A stretch of DNA of 64,000 nucleotides from Shewanella holmiensis. GTDB lineage: Bacteria > Pseudomonadota > Gammaproteobacteria > Enterobacterales > Shewanellaceae. Below the pieces are notes generated by a model, which worked only from the letters and a program-made list of their open reading frames with translations, ran no database searches and was not told the DNA's origin. Each line of letters starts with the position of its first letter. The first letter of the stretch is position 1. Of the stretch, positions 29,238-39,270 are shown in pieces. The stretch lies in assembly GCF_025370255.1 (NCBI RefSeq), contig NZ_JAMTCD010000019.1, forward strand, positions 32,032 to 96,031, written 5' to 3'. The translations under genes and the position numbers were made by a program.

Positions 29238-32200
29238 TTGACGATTAACTCTAGTATTTCCTTAAAACTTTTCATCCAAGTTATAACTCTGGCGACTATC
29301 TATTTTGTACTGGGGATAGCAGGTCTAGAGCTTGCTATGCCTCCTGGTTACGCAACAGCAATATTTCCTGCTGCTGGTATCGCAGTTAGCGCAATCCTAT
29401 ATGGCGGAATTCGATTATTACCAGGAGTGTGGCTGGGTTCATTTTTTCTAAACCTTTGGGTAGCAGGAAGCAGTGAAGCCTTCGAGATACAGTCAGTTTT
29501 TATTGCGCTATTAATTGCAATAGGTGCAAGTATTCAGGCGTTAGTCGCCTTGTATCTGGTAAACATTTCACAAATCAATTGGAAAGCGCTGACAACGTTT
29601 CGCGAAATTGTACTATTTTTAACATTAGCGTCCCCTTTGGCGAGCTTGGCCTCATCGACTTGGGCTAACATTACGTTATATTTATTTGGCATTATTTCTA
29701 CGGATTATATTGCATCAAGCTGGTTAAATTGGTGGATTGGTGACACGACTGGCGTACTTTTGTTTGCCCCTATCGCACTTATCCTTCTATATCGTGATAA
29801 GGTACTTGCGAAATATCGCTTGCGGACTGTAATCATTCCCACTTTGCTCTCATTATTAATGGTTTTTCCTATTTTTTTCTATGTCGCTAGTAGTGAAAAC
29901 CATCAAATCAAAAACCGGATGCAAAACACTGGCATTGGGCTAGAACATCATATTAAAAGCAAACTCATTGGTTTTACAGAAACCGTGATATCGCTTAGTA
30001 ACTTGATGCAAATGTACCCAGATCTCACCTTTACTAAATTTGAAAGCTATACACGCGAGCTATTCACCCTACATCCAGACTTGCATGGGATCGGTTGGAA
30101 CAAGTATTTTTCTGCCCCTGAACGAGCAAATTTTGAAACTCAGTTAGCTAAACACTTAAACATGCCTACATTTCAAATTACCGAAAAGGACGTACAAGGC
30201 AATATCGTTCGCGCTGAAATCCGTGATCACTATGCACCTATAACTTATATATCTCCCTTTGAACCCAATAAAAAAGCTTTAGGCTACGATATTGCTTCAG
30301 ATCCAGTTAGGTTCAAAGCCATCACACAGGTACTTCAAACGGGACAGCTAGCAATAACATCACCGATTAAACTCGTTCAAGATACAGAACCAAGTACTTC
30401 GATATTAGTTATCGCACCTGTAAATAATACACTGAGAGATGCCATATCTGGCTTTGCCGTGGCCTCGGTGCGCATAGAAAATATGATGCATTTTCTGTTT
30501 TCACAAGGTTTGATGGAAGATATAGAAATACGACTTGAAGACAAACATGCTCTGAATACTGACAAAACTTTATTTAGTTCACATGTAAAATCCAGTTCAA
30601 CGAATCAAGAATACCAATGGCAAACCGATATTGATTTTGGTGGTCGTACATGGCAATTAACCCTTATTCCAACAGGCCATTATATTGAGTCTCATCTAAC
30701 GCTTTTGGCATGGCAAATATTACTTATTGGATTACTTTTCAGCGGGTTATTGCAAATATTATTACTCACGATTACTGGGCAGCATTATCTTGCCAAGACA
30801 GCATTACAGCAAAGTGAATCGAGCATACGAGCCATTTTAGATAATGCCCCATTTTTAATTTGGCAGAAAGATACTAATGGCCATTATCTTAATATAAATA
30901 AGAAATTAGCCGTTCTCTTGGAGTTGACTGATGCAAGCCAGATACTGGGGAAAACTGATTTTGATATTTGGCCTAAAGAGTTAGCAGAGCATTATCAACT
31001 TGATGATGAAGAAGTGTTATCAACTCAAACAACAAAACATATTGAACAAGAGCCTGTAATAGAGGGCGGTCAGACTCGTTATACTGAAACATTCAAAAGC
31101 CCGCTAATTGACTCGTTCGGTAAACTGGTAGGAACGATTGGATTTTCCCATGATATAAGTGAAAAGATAAAAGCACGAGAAGCATTAAAGGCAAACGAAA
31201 CGACCTTCAAAGCCATGATAGAAAGTATTCCAGTGGCGGTCTATGTGTCTTCTGATGTAGAGCAAGTCGCAACCTACATTAACCCTACCTTTACTAAGTT
31301 ATTTGGCTATACCATCGATGAAGTGCCTTCGGCTGCAACATGGTGGCCTTTAGCTTATCCAGATAAAAGCTATCGTGATCAAATAAGTGAGGAATGGTTA
31401 TTAAAAGTTGATCAGGCAATTAAAGCCCAATCAGATATTGAGCCAATGGAAGTTATCGTCACTTGCAAGGACGGTTCAAAGAAAAATATTTTATGGGGAT
31501 TCACGACCCTTAATGATCAAAACTTTGCCTTCGGCTTGAATCTCACCGAACTTAGGCACGCTGAAAATATCGTTTTTGAAAGTGAGGTCAAATTCAAATC
31601 ACTTATTCAAAATATGAGCGAGGGCTTAGCATTACATGAGCTGGTTTACGATGAGAATAACCAAGCTATAGACTATCGTATACTCGAGGTAAATCGCGCT
31701 TTTGAAGCTCAAACGGGAATAACATCAATCAACGCAAGCGGTAAATTAGCGACTGAGGTTTATGGCTTAAATCCTGCCCCTTTTCTGGAAAATTATGCTC
31801 AGGTAGTTAAAACAGGCAAGCCTTATAGTTTTGAGGTTTACTTTGAACCACTACAACGCCATTTTAATATTTCAGTTTTTTCACCAATGGCTAATCAATT
31901 TGCCACCGTGTTTACTGATATTACAGAACGTAAAAAAGTACAGCAACAGATTGTAGAAAGTGAATCTCGCTTTAGAGAATTATTTCAACAAACACCCATT
32001 GCTTATCAATCTTTAGATGCAGAGGGGCGCTTTATTGATGCCAATGAACAGCTTTGTGACATGCTGGGTTATTCTCGAGAAGAAATTTTAGGAATAACAT
32101 TTGGTGAAATTTGGATGGATGAAATTCAGGATCAATTTCCTTGCCAATTTAAGTCATTTAAAAAAGCGGGCCATGTTAGCACTCAATTAACACTAGAAAA

Positions 32201-34013
32201 GCGAGATGGCCAGCTTATTACCGTAATATTAAATGGTCGAATTCAAAGAGACACAAAGGGAAACTTTGTAAAAACCCATTGTGTGCTTATCGACATTACT
32301 GAGCGTGAAAAAATAGCGCAAGAAATGCGGATTGCAGCCATTGCATTTGAGTCTCAAGAAGGCATGTTTGTAACAGACGTCAATGGCATTATCCTCCGTG
32401 CCAACCAGTCATTTACAGCCATCACTGGCTACGAAGTAATTGACGTGATTGGTAAAAAACCTCGCATGTTTAGCTCCGGAAGACACGACGAAAACTTTTA
32501 TTCAGCTATGTGGAAAAGCATTAACACAACGGGGGCATGGCAAGGTGAAGTATGGAACAAACGTAAAAACGGTCAAATTTATCCAGAGCACCTCAGCATC
32601 ACTGCGGTAATGAATAATCAACATCAGGTAACCCATTATGTCGCGACCCTAACCGACATTACCGCCAATAAAGCTGCCGAAAATGAGATCCACGCATTGG
32701 CATTTCATGATCCTTTAACAAAATTGCCCAACCGACGCTTATTCATGGATCGCTTATCACAGGCCTTGGCTTTGAGCGCTAGGACAGCACACAAAGGGGC
32801 TTTGCTGTTCCTTGATATCGATCATTTTAAAACCCTCAATGACACGCTTGGGCATGAACTTGGTGATGTTTTATTACAGCAGGTGGCAGATCGTTTACAA
32901 GAAACAATACGTGAACATGACACAGTTGCTCGCCTTGGCGGTGATGAGTTTGTTGTTTTACTAGAGTCTTTGCATAAAGACCTTGATAAAGCCACTGAAG
33001 ATACAAAACAAGTGGCAAACAAGATTTTATCAAGCCTAAGTCAGACCTATCAACTTGAAGAACATGAATACCATAGCAGTTGTAGCATCGGTGTCATAAT
33101 GTTTAGCGATCATGATATTTCCCCCGAAGTATTAATCAAACATGCCGATATTGCCATGTATCAGGCTAAACATGATGGTCGCAATGCGATATGTATTTTC
33201 AACCCAAAAATGCAAGACCAGATCAATGCTCGCTCTACACTTGAAAATGACATACGTCGTGCCATTTCTGGTGAACAGTTCCAGCTTTACTACCAAGTTC
33301 AAGTAGATAAATCAAATCGGCCTTTGGGTGCTGAAGCTCTGATACGCTGGCATCACCCAGAGCGTGGTTTGGTATCGCCTATTGAATTTATTTCTCTTGC
33401 TGAAGAAACAGGGCTTATCATACCAATTGGTGAATGGGTACTTAACTCAGCTTGCGCTCAACTAAAATTGTGGCAACAACAGGAACATATGTGTGATTTT
33501 ATGTTGTCGATTAATGTAAGTGCAAAACAATTCCACCAACCCGACTTTGCCCAAAAAGTTCAATCTATCATTGAGCCATTTGGTATTAATCCACAACGGT
33601 TAAAATTTGAACTCACTGAAAGTATGTTACTACAGAATCTTGATGCAACGATTCAGACCATGCTCGCCCTGAAAAAGTTTGGTGTGCAATTCTCGCTTGA
33701 TGACTTTGGAACAGGATATTCCTCATTGCAATATCTAAAACGCCTACCGCTTGATCAGCTCAAGATAGACCAATCGTTTGTTCGTGATGTTGTCGTCGAA
33801 GAAAATGATCGCGCTATCGTGCGGACTATTATTGCTATGGCTGACAGTTTAGGTTTAGATATTATTGCCGAGGGAGTAGAAACTGAACAACAACGCGATA
33901 TATTGCTAGCGGAAGGCTGTTGTCATTATCAGGGTTACTTGTTTAGTAAACCCATTCCAATTGATGAGTTTGAGGCTAACTCAACCACAACAACTGTCAA
34001 CTTATCGAGCTGA
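29238..34013 (+). CDS. MASE1-CHASE-multi-PAS-GGDEF-EAL membrane protein (bifunctional c-di-GMP enzyme)
   Basis: Very large sensor of about 1591 residues. An N-terminal MASE1 membrane domain (roughly 1-220) is followed by a CHASE-type extracytoplasmic sensor (about 230-450, HPDLHGIGWNKYF), a membrane helix (about 478-505) and several consecutive PAS domains (about 515-1150). GGDEF follows with an intact GGDEF at 1234-1238 and I-site REHD before it, then EAL with EALIRW (E1366), NVSAKQFHQ, ELTESMLL, DDFGTGYSS and AEGVET. Both catalytic halves look active. The start is TTG, chosen because GGAGG at 29224-29228 is well placed and the MASE1 domain begins almost at once. It is preceded by a 245-base gap with no gene. 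Confidence 0.92.
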   Translation: MTINSSISLKLFIQVITLATIYFVLGIAGLELAMPPGYATAIFPAAGIAVSAILYGGIRLLPGVWLGSFFLNLWVAGSSEAFEIQSVFIALLIAIGASIQALVALYLVNISQINWKALTTFREIVLFLTLASPLASLASSTWANITLYLFGIISTDYIASSWLNWWIGDTTGVLLFAPIALILLYRDKVLAKYRLRTVIIPTLLSLLMVFPIFFYVASSENHQIKNRMQNTGIGLEHHIKSKLIGFTETVISLSNLMQMYPDLTFTKFESYTRELFTLHPDLHGIGWNKYFSAPERANFETQLAKHLNMPTFQITEKDVQGNIVRAEIRDHYAPITYISPFEPNKKALGYDIASDPVRFKAITQVLQTGQLAITSPIKLVQDTEPSTSILVIAPVNNTLRDAISGFAVASVRIENMMHFLFSQGLMEDIEIRLEDKHALNTDKTLFSSHVKSSSTNQEYQWQTDIDFGGRTWQLTLIPTGHYIESHLTLLAWQILLIGLLFSGLLQILLLTITGQHYLAKTALQQSESSIRAILDNAPFLIWQKDTNGHYLNINKKLAVLLELTDASQILGKTDFDIWPKELAEHYQLDDEEVLSTQTTKHIEQEPVIEGGQTRYTETFKSPLIDSFGKLVGTIGFSHDISEKIKAREALKANETTFKAMIESIPVAVYVSSDVEQVATYINPTFTKLFGYTIDEVPSAATWWPLAYPDKSYRDQISEEWLLKVDQAIKAQSDIEPMEVIVTCKDGSKKNILWGFTTLNDQNFAFGLNLTELRHAENIVFESEVKFKSLIQNMSEGLALHELVYDENNQAIDYRILEVNRAFEAQTGITSINASGKLATEVYGLNPAPFLENYAQVVKTGKPYSFEVYFEPLQRHFNISVFSPMANQFATVFTDITERKKVQQQIVESESRFRELFQQTPIAYQSLDAEGRFIDANEQLCDMLGYSREEILGITFGEIWMDEIQDQFPCQFKSFKKAGHVSTQLTLEKRDGQLITVILNGRIQRDTKGNFVKTHCVLIDITEREKIAQEMRIAAIAFESQEGMFVTDVNGIILRANQSFTAITGYEVIDVIGKKPRMFSSGRHDENFYSAMWKSINTTGAWQGEVWNKRKNGQIYPEHLSITAVMNNQHQVTHYVATLTDITANKAAENEIHALAFHDPLTKLPNRRLFMDRLSQALALSARTAHKGALLFLDIDHFKTLNDTLGHELGDVLLQQVADRLQETIREHDTVARLGGDEFVVLLESLHKDLDKATEDTKQVANKILSSLSQTYQLEEHEYHSSCSIGVIMFSDHDISPEVLIKHADIAMYQAKHDGRNAICIFNPKMQDQINARSTLENDIRRAISGEQFQLYYQVQVDKSNRPLGAEALIRWHHPERGLVSPIEFISLAEETGLIIPIGEWVLNSACAQLKLWQQQEHMCDFMLSINVSAKQFHQPDFAQKVQSIIEPFGINPQRLKFELTESMLLQNLDATIQTMLALKKFGVQFSLDDFGTGYSSLQYLKRLPLDQLKIDQSFVRDVVVEENDRAIVRTIIAMADSLGLDIIAEGVETEQQRDILLAEGCCHYQGYLFSKPIPIDEFEANSTTTTVNLSS

Positions 34014-34181
34014 GGCTAATAAATTCAACTGAACACCTTAATCTAAATTTTCGGCACAACTCACTTTTTCCCATCGTGATATGAGCGTTCATGGAAAATA
34101 CGATAATGTTTCGCTTGCAATAAATGACGCTAAGGTCGAATAGCTTATTAATCACACTATGGCAACTCAGAAAACTATGAA

Positions 34182-34815
34182 CTACGACGAGATTAAATGA
34201 CTACATAGTTGATTTTTACCTTTACGCTTTGCTAAGTACATTAGCTCATCAGATTTACACAGTAGGGTTTTGGTATCATTTCCACTCGAAGGGTAGATTG
34301 ATGCAAGCCCTATGCTTAATGTAGGGAGTTCAGGGAGGTTTTTTAATAAGCGAATAGTGTGCTGAAACTCATAAAGTAATGATTCAGCTTCCTTAAGCGA
34401 TGTGGTACCAAATAATAAAACAAACTCAGCACCTCCGTATCTAGCAGCTATGTCCCCTGGCCTTATATTTGCTATTGATTTTAGACACTCATCTCCTTGT
34501 TGATGGCCATAAGTGTCATTTAACATTTTAAAATTATCAACGTCGATAATTGCCAGTGAAAGAGGTTGTTTCAGGATTCTGCAGCTCAACCATTCATGTT
34601 CTAAAAACTCATCAAAAAAACGTCGATTAGCGATGTTAGTTAAACCATCAAGACGCGATAATTTAGCCATTTTATCTTCGATTAGTTTTCTTTCAGTGAT
34701 GTTTTGATGTGTAATAACAAGATAATCATTTTGATCTATCTTTGATGCTCGCATAATAAACCAGCGTCTTTCACTCGGGCTATGACAGGAGTATTCTATT
34801 TGAAAGCAAGTTCGC
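34182..34815 (-). pseudogene. PAS-GGDEF gene truncated at its 5' end
   Basis: Minus-strand remnant of a diguanylate cyclase. The frame from 34754 encodes 190 residues: the end of a PAS domain (ITHQNITERK), then SRLDGLTNIANRRFF, AIIDVDNFKMLNDTYGHQQGDE and YGGAEF (107-111), a variant of GG(D/E)EF, with the I-site RPGD before it. Upstream the same frame continues without a start through RTCFQIEYSCHSPSERRWFIMRAS, typical PAS coding, until it meets the IS4-family fragment near 34815. The 5' part, including any sensor and the true start, is gone. An internal ATG start would leave only the GGDEF domain. Confidence 0.8.
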
Positions 34816-34840
34816 TTATTGGTTATTCATAGCCTGAACC

Positions 34841-35431
34841 TTAAGCATTTAAATGTTCCAATATCGACTCCAAGCTGTTGTCTTGCCTAGATTTTGATTG
34901 TTGGGCTCGACAGCAGTTTGCAATGATAAATGTTATTGCCCAACCCAGATCAGCCTTCAATTGAATTATTGATTTTCTTGCCAACGATTTCATTATGGGC
35001 TCGAACCAACCTTGGGTAGATTTGGCTATTTTAAACATAGATAAACGCACTTTCTTCAACCTCTGGGCGACACGGCCGATATAACGCTTGATGAGTAAAC
35101 TCAGCAGGCTAGCCCAAATCAACCCTTTGACCAGATGTGGCTGACGCGTAACAAATTTTTTTAGGTTGTTGTGACTTTTCCACTCTTTGAATAGCAGCTC
35201 AATCTGCCAGCGAATTCGGTACAGTTTCATAACATCTTTACAGCTAAACTCCTCACGCGGCAAATTAGTCAGCCACCACAGGTAACGCTTGTCTTTCTTT
35301 TGCCAAAACAACACCATGCGGCACTTATGTCGTTGCCACTGAACATCAAGTTCGAGTACCTGTGTTCGGACACCACGCCGCTGGTTTAAGTCTTTTAGCT
35401 TGAGTCCTGCTTGCGTTATATTTGAACACAA
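34841..35431 (-). mobile_element. IS4-family transposase, C-terminal fragment
   Basis: Minus-strand fragment of a DDE transposase (196 residues) of the IS4 family. The diagnostic Y-(2)-R-(3)-E-(6)-K signature is clear in YRIRWQIELLFKEWKSH, which includes the catalytic glutamate. The N-terminal part with the catalytic aspartates is missing, and the frame breaks off exactly where a truncated TonB receptor begins on the other strand (about 35425-35440). The element's 3' end lies near 34815-34840, next to the truncated GGDEF gene. It cannot be active on its own. Confidence 0.85.
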
Positions 35432-36594
35432 AATGGGGTTTTGACATTGGTGATGTCGGTGTGAACGTTAATTTAGGTGTAAGGTATGAACAAACTGATA
35501 CCTCAAGCACGGTTAAACAAAGAGTTGAAGAGCAAGTGGTTTGGGCGAGTCCTACCGAGTGGATCATGAAATATGTTGATGGGGGAGATGATAATTATCT
35601 TACCCAAACTGGTGATTACGATGTTTGGCTACCTATGTTAGACATTGACGCCGAAGTGATTGAAGACGTAGTGGTTCGTTTTTCTGCAGGCAAAACCATT
35701 GCCCGCCCGTTATTGGGTGATATGGTTGCAGGCAGAAGCTTAAGTGGTAGCCCTAAAATTGTTGCTCGTCGAGGGGGAAGTGGCAATCCAGGGCTTCTAC
35801 CTCTGGAATCATTTAACTTAGACTTGTCTTTGGAATACTACTATGCCGATGCAAGTTATGCAGCGATTGGGTTATTCCACAAGGATGTCGATAACTTTGT
35901 TTCACGCTCGACTTCGCAAACTACCATCGACGGACTGCACGATGTATACAATAGTCCACGTTATCTCGAGGCAATTTCACAGCTCGAGAGTGCAGGTACT
36001 TCCGTTAATGAAAATAGCATTTTCGCGCAAATGATTTCTAATGGCCATGGTAATGCTGACGGTCAGATTGTACCGTTAGATTCAGATCCTTTAATTGTCT
36101 GGGATCTAACAAGCCCAATAAACAGTAATAAAAAATCAGTGCAGGGGATCGAGTTAGCGTTGCAACATGTGTTTGGTGAGTCGGGGTTTGGTCTTGGCGC
36201 TAATGGCACATTTGTCGATGGATATGTTGAGTTTGATCCTTATAGCCTAGCACAACAACAACCTCTTGAAGGTTTAGGTAATTCTGCTAACTTCCAAGCT
36301 TTCTATGAGAAAGATGGATTATCGGTAAAGTTCACTTATGCTTGGCGTGATAGTTACCTTATTGGTGTAGGCCAATCTCAGGGGTCAGCAGATGCGCCAC
36401 CACAGTATGCTAAGGATTTTGGTCAGCTTGATGCCAGTATCAACTATGATATTAACGAATATATAACGGTCTTCCTTGAGGGGATAAACCTTAATAATGA
36501 AGTTGAGCAAGGCTATGGTCGATTTGAAGAGCAATTCCTATTTGCTCGTCAGTACGGCAGCCGTTACGCATTAGGTGCTCGAGTGACTTTTTAA
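35422..36594 (+). pseudogene. TonB-dependent receptor, C-terminal barrel fragment
   Basis: Last ~390 residues of an outer-membrane TonB-dependent receptor of the same broad family as the receptor at the left edge. Barrel strands such as NLGVRYEQT, VVRFSAGKTIARP, NPGLLPLESFNLDLSLEYYY and LFHKDVDNF are typical, and the protein ends ALGARVTF with the terminal phenylalanine needed for outer-membrane insertion. There is no signal peptide, plug or TonB box; the 5' part (probably 500 or more residues) was lost at the junction with the IS4-family fragment. The apparent TTG start at 35422 belongs to the junction. A good terminator follows. It is not functional as it stands. Confidence 0.87.
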
Positions 36595-36634
36595 TCCTAC
36601 GATAAAGGGGCGATATATAGAAGTATACACAACT

Positions 36635-36663
36635 AAAACGCTGAGCACTCGCTCAGCGTTTTT
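36635..36663 (+). terminator. Rho-independent terminator of the TonB receptor remnant
   Basis: AAAACGCTGAGC (36635-36646) and GCTCAGCGTTTT form a 12-base stem with loop ACTC and a T run. Its survival shows that only the 5' side of the receptor gene was lost. Confidence 0.92.
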
Positions 36664-36710
36664 CCAAGTGGCGTTTGTAGTAATCAAATATATTGTTGAA
36701 GGTATTATCG

Positions 36711-37264
36711 ATGCTTAATAGGTACTCAATTGCAGCTATCTGTTTGATGGTTGTTGTCGTTACTTCTTATGTATTCCAGTTTTATTTTAATCTGGGGTAT
36801 GAGCTCTCAGAACAGCTCTCTGATTGGGTTGATTTTGGTGGTTTCTTTAATGGGCTTGTTAGTCCACTGCTTAGCTTTGTCTCTTTGGTATTGCTGATTC
36901 AGTCCTTAAATCCACAAAATCAAGCTAATACAGAGCTTAGGGCTGAAGTACAGCTGAACCATAAAAACGAACAGCTGAGATCATTTGAGACTTATTTTTT
37001 GGGCTAATAGAAGCGCAGCGAGCTTCATTTTCAAATTTCAAATTTGAATTCAAGGAAGATGTTAAAACTTTGGAAGGAGTATGCGCAATACGTGCGCTTG
37101 AAGATCGGATTGCAGCTTTTCGTGAATGCAATGCACAAGATACTGAAATAGAAAAAATGATCTGTATGCAGTTTATGGATTACCCATCGGCTGACTATCT
37201 AAAAAACAACAGTGAGTTCATGGCTGTATTAACAGATCTAGGCGGAGGAGCGGATCACTATTAA
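36711..37264 (+). pseudogene. Frameshifted membrane protein with two N-terminal helices (putative phage-abortive-infection-like)
   Basis: Two frames read as one gene. The first, from the ATG at 36711, has a membrane helix (RYSIAAICLMVVVVTSYVFQF), a WVDFGGFFNGLVSPLLSFVSLVLLIQSL stretch, a likely coiled coil, and ends SFETYFLG-stop. Adding one T to the six-T run at about 36995-37000 continues the protein as YFFGLIEAQRASFSNFKFEF and on through EGVCAIRALEDRIAAFRECN to LTDLGGGADHY at 37264. The FGGFFNGLVSPLLSF motif, followed by a coiled coil and a YFF-LI segment, recalls the putative phage abortive-infection family PF16872, by memory only. A real mutation, a sequencing error or slippage could explain the shift. 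Confidence 0.6.
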
Positions 37265-37419
37265 GTCTTTTGAAGTCTGTTTGTAACGGTTATAATTTAG
37301 TGGAGGCAAGGTAAACTTTTATAAAAAGTAAATTGAAACACAGCTTTTTCTAAAACGTTTATGTCCAAAAATGAGTTTGAAATAAATCAATGATCTCAAG
37401 TTGAAGTTTTCAAATAAAC

Positions 37420-37448
37420 AAAAACGCCAATCATATGATTGGCGTTTT
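37420..37448 (-). terminator. Bidirectional terminator after pykA
   Basis: AAAACGCCAATCAT and ATGATTGGCGTTTT form one perfect 28-base palindrome with T-rich flanks on both strands. It ends pykA (minus) and can stop read-through from the frameshifted gene (plus). Confidence 0.88.
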
Positions 37449-37532
37449 GATTTTAGCAAAGTACCTAAACCAAATGTTTAGATGTTGCTGCTCATTACTT
37501 AAGTCAGTTATTCACTTAAGCCATTAATGCAC

Positions 37533-38972
37533 TTAAGCAACGACAAGTACTTTACAGGTATTGGTTCCACCAATCGTTTCCATTGCATCGCCTTTGGTCA
37601 TTAATACCATGTCACCACTGCTTAAGTAGCCAGCTGCAACCATAGTGTTTAATGCTTCACGCGCTAACTCGTCTGCACCATATGCAGTTGAGTCAAAGAA
37701 CATTGGTTGCACACCACGATACATTGCCATTCTTGCTAACGTTTTTTCATGACGTGATAGGGCAAAAATCGGTAATGAAGAGCTAATACGAGACATAAGT
37801 TTCGCCGTTGCACCCGATTCGGTTAACGAAATAATGGCTTTAACACCTTCAAGGTGGTTTGCTGCATACATAGTAGACAGCGCAATGGTTTCTTCAATCG
37901 AGGTGAAGCTTTGCTCTAAACGATGCTTAGACACTTTCACGCTTGGGTGAGATTCAGCACCAACACACACGTTTGCCATGGCTTTAACGGTTTCTTCAGG
38001 GAAGTCACCTGCAGCTGTTTCGGCTGATAACATAACCGCATCAGTACCATCTAACACTGCGTTAGCAACGTCCATCACTTCTGCACGAGTTGGCATTGGG
38101 CTTGAAATCATAGATTCCATCATTTGAGTCGCTGTGATAACAGCTTTGTTCAATTGACGTGAACGTTGAATTAAACGTTTCTGAACGGCAACTAATGCAG
38201 CATCACCAATCTCAACACCTAAGTCACCACGGGCAACCATAACAACATCAGATGCTCGAATAACATCATCCATAGCTTCATCAGTTGCAACCGCTTCAGC
38301 GCGTTCTACTTTTGCAACGATCAGTGCATTGCTACCCGCTTCAAGTGCTAATTTACGCGCTAAGTCTAAATCAGCACCAGTACGTGGGAATGATACCGCT
38401 AAATAGTCAACATCAATTAATGCAGCTGTTTTAATGTCAGCCATATCTTTTTCAGTTAATGCAGGCGCCGTTAAACCACCACCTTGCTTGTTGATACCTT
38501 TATTGTTTGATAAAGGACCCGCAACCGTAACGCTGGTGAAAACTTTGTTACCTTCAACGCTGTCTACGCGTAATTGCACACGACCGTCATCCAGCATCAA
38601 AATATCACCAATAACGACGTCTCTTGGTAATTCTTTGTAGTCGATACCGACTTGTTGATGATCGCCTTCACCTTTGGCTAAATCAGCATCAAGAATGAAT
38701 TTGTCACCTAAAGAAAGCTTAATTTTCATGTTGTCTTTAAATGTAGACACACGAATTTTTGGCCCTTGTAAGTCGCCTAAGATAGCAACATGTTTGCCTA
38801 ACTCTTTGGCAATAGCACGTACATCGTTAGCGCGTTTCAAATGGTCTTCTGGAGAACCATGAGAGAAGTTCATACGAACAACGTTGGCACCGGCTTTAAT
38901 AATTTTACGTAAATTATCATCGCGGTCAGTTGCTGGGCCTAGAGTGGTAACGATTTTAGTTCTGCGGAACAT
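37533..38972 (-). CDS. pykA: Pyruvate kinase II (PykA)
   Basis: Cytoplasmic enzyme converting phosphoenolpyruvate and ADP to pyruvate and ATP. The 479 residues are nearly colinear with E. coli Pyk[56 protein letters not shown] with the catalytic lysine, [12 protein letters not shown], and [42 protein letters not shown]. The C-terminal allosteric domain is intact. A HexR-like palindrome lies 109 bases upstream of the start. It is convergent in function with the Entner-Doudoroff genes nearby, since 2-keto-3-deoxygluconate pathway products drain through it. Confidence 0.96.
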   Translation of the reverse strand: MFRRTKIVTTLGPATDRDDNLRKIIKAGANVVRMNFSHGSPEDHLKRANDVRAIAKELGKHVAILGDLQGPKIRVSTFKDNMKIKLSLGDKFILDADLAKGEGDHQQVGIDYKELPRDVVIGDILMLDDGRVQLRVDSVEGNKVFTSVTVAGPLSNNKGINKQGGGLTAPALTEKDMADIKTAALIDVDYLAVSFPRTGADLDLARKLALEAGSNALIVAKVERAEAVATDEAMDDVIRASDVVMVARGDLGVEIGDAALVAVQKRLIQRSRQLNKAVITATQMMESMISSPMPTRAEVMDVANAVLDGTDAVMLSAETAAGDFPEETVKAMANVCVGAESHPSVKVSKHRLEQSFTSIEETIALSTMYAANHLEGVKAIISLTESGATAKLMSRISSSLPIFALSRHEKTLARMAMYRGVQPMFFDSTAYGADELAREALNTMVAAGYLSSGDMVLMTKGDAMETIGGTNTCKVLVVA

Positions 38973-39080
38973 GACATACTCCGTTAAATTTAAAGGAAAG
39001 ATTAAAATTGGCTATTAAAAGTACGCTTTGATTCTGGTACTAAAAATGATGGATATATAGTAGCAGAGATTTATGTCAAA

Positions 39081-39095
39081 TGTAGTAAAGTTACA
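39081..39095. promoter_or_regulatory. HexR-like operator upstream of pykA
   Basis: TGTAGTAAAGTTACA fits the palindromic HexR pattern reported for Shewanella (TGTARTnnnAYTACA form). It lies 109 bases before pykA, in the 298-base gap whose other visible feature is the hexR terminator. Confidence 0.65.
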
Positions 39096-39150
39096 AACAA
39101 AATATCAGTATTTAATGTGTATATTTTGTGACAGAGAAAAGGTTTTTCAT

Positions 39151-39185
39151 AAAAAAAGGCTAAAACACCTAAGTGATCAGCCTTT
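39151..39185 (-). terminator. Terminator of hexR
   Basis: On the minus strand AAAGGCT (39185-39179) pairs with AGCCTTT (39161-39155) across a 17-base loop, followed by a T run to 39151. It ends hexR before the pykA promoter region. Confidence 0.6.
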
Positions 39186-39270
39186 GATTTGAATTATTTA
39201 TCTATGACAGAACAAATGTCATAAAGATAATTTTGTTGTAACTCACAGTCAAAATATGCGTAATTGTTGA

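Noticed and set aside
35422..36594. Treating the right-hand TonB receptor as a functional gene
   Set aside because: It lacks signal peptide, TonB box and plug, and its apparent TTG start lies at the junction with the IS4-family fragment.
37003..37070. Programmed ribosomal frameshifting in the split membrane gene
   Set aside because: The six-T run alone is a poor slippery site, and no stimulatory Shine-Dalgarno-like sequence or pseudoknot is apparent; mutation or sequencing error is simpler.
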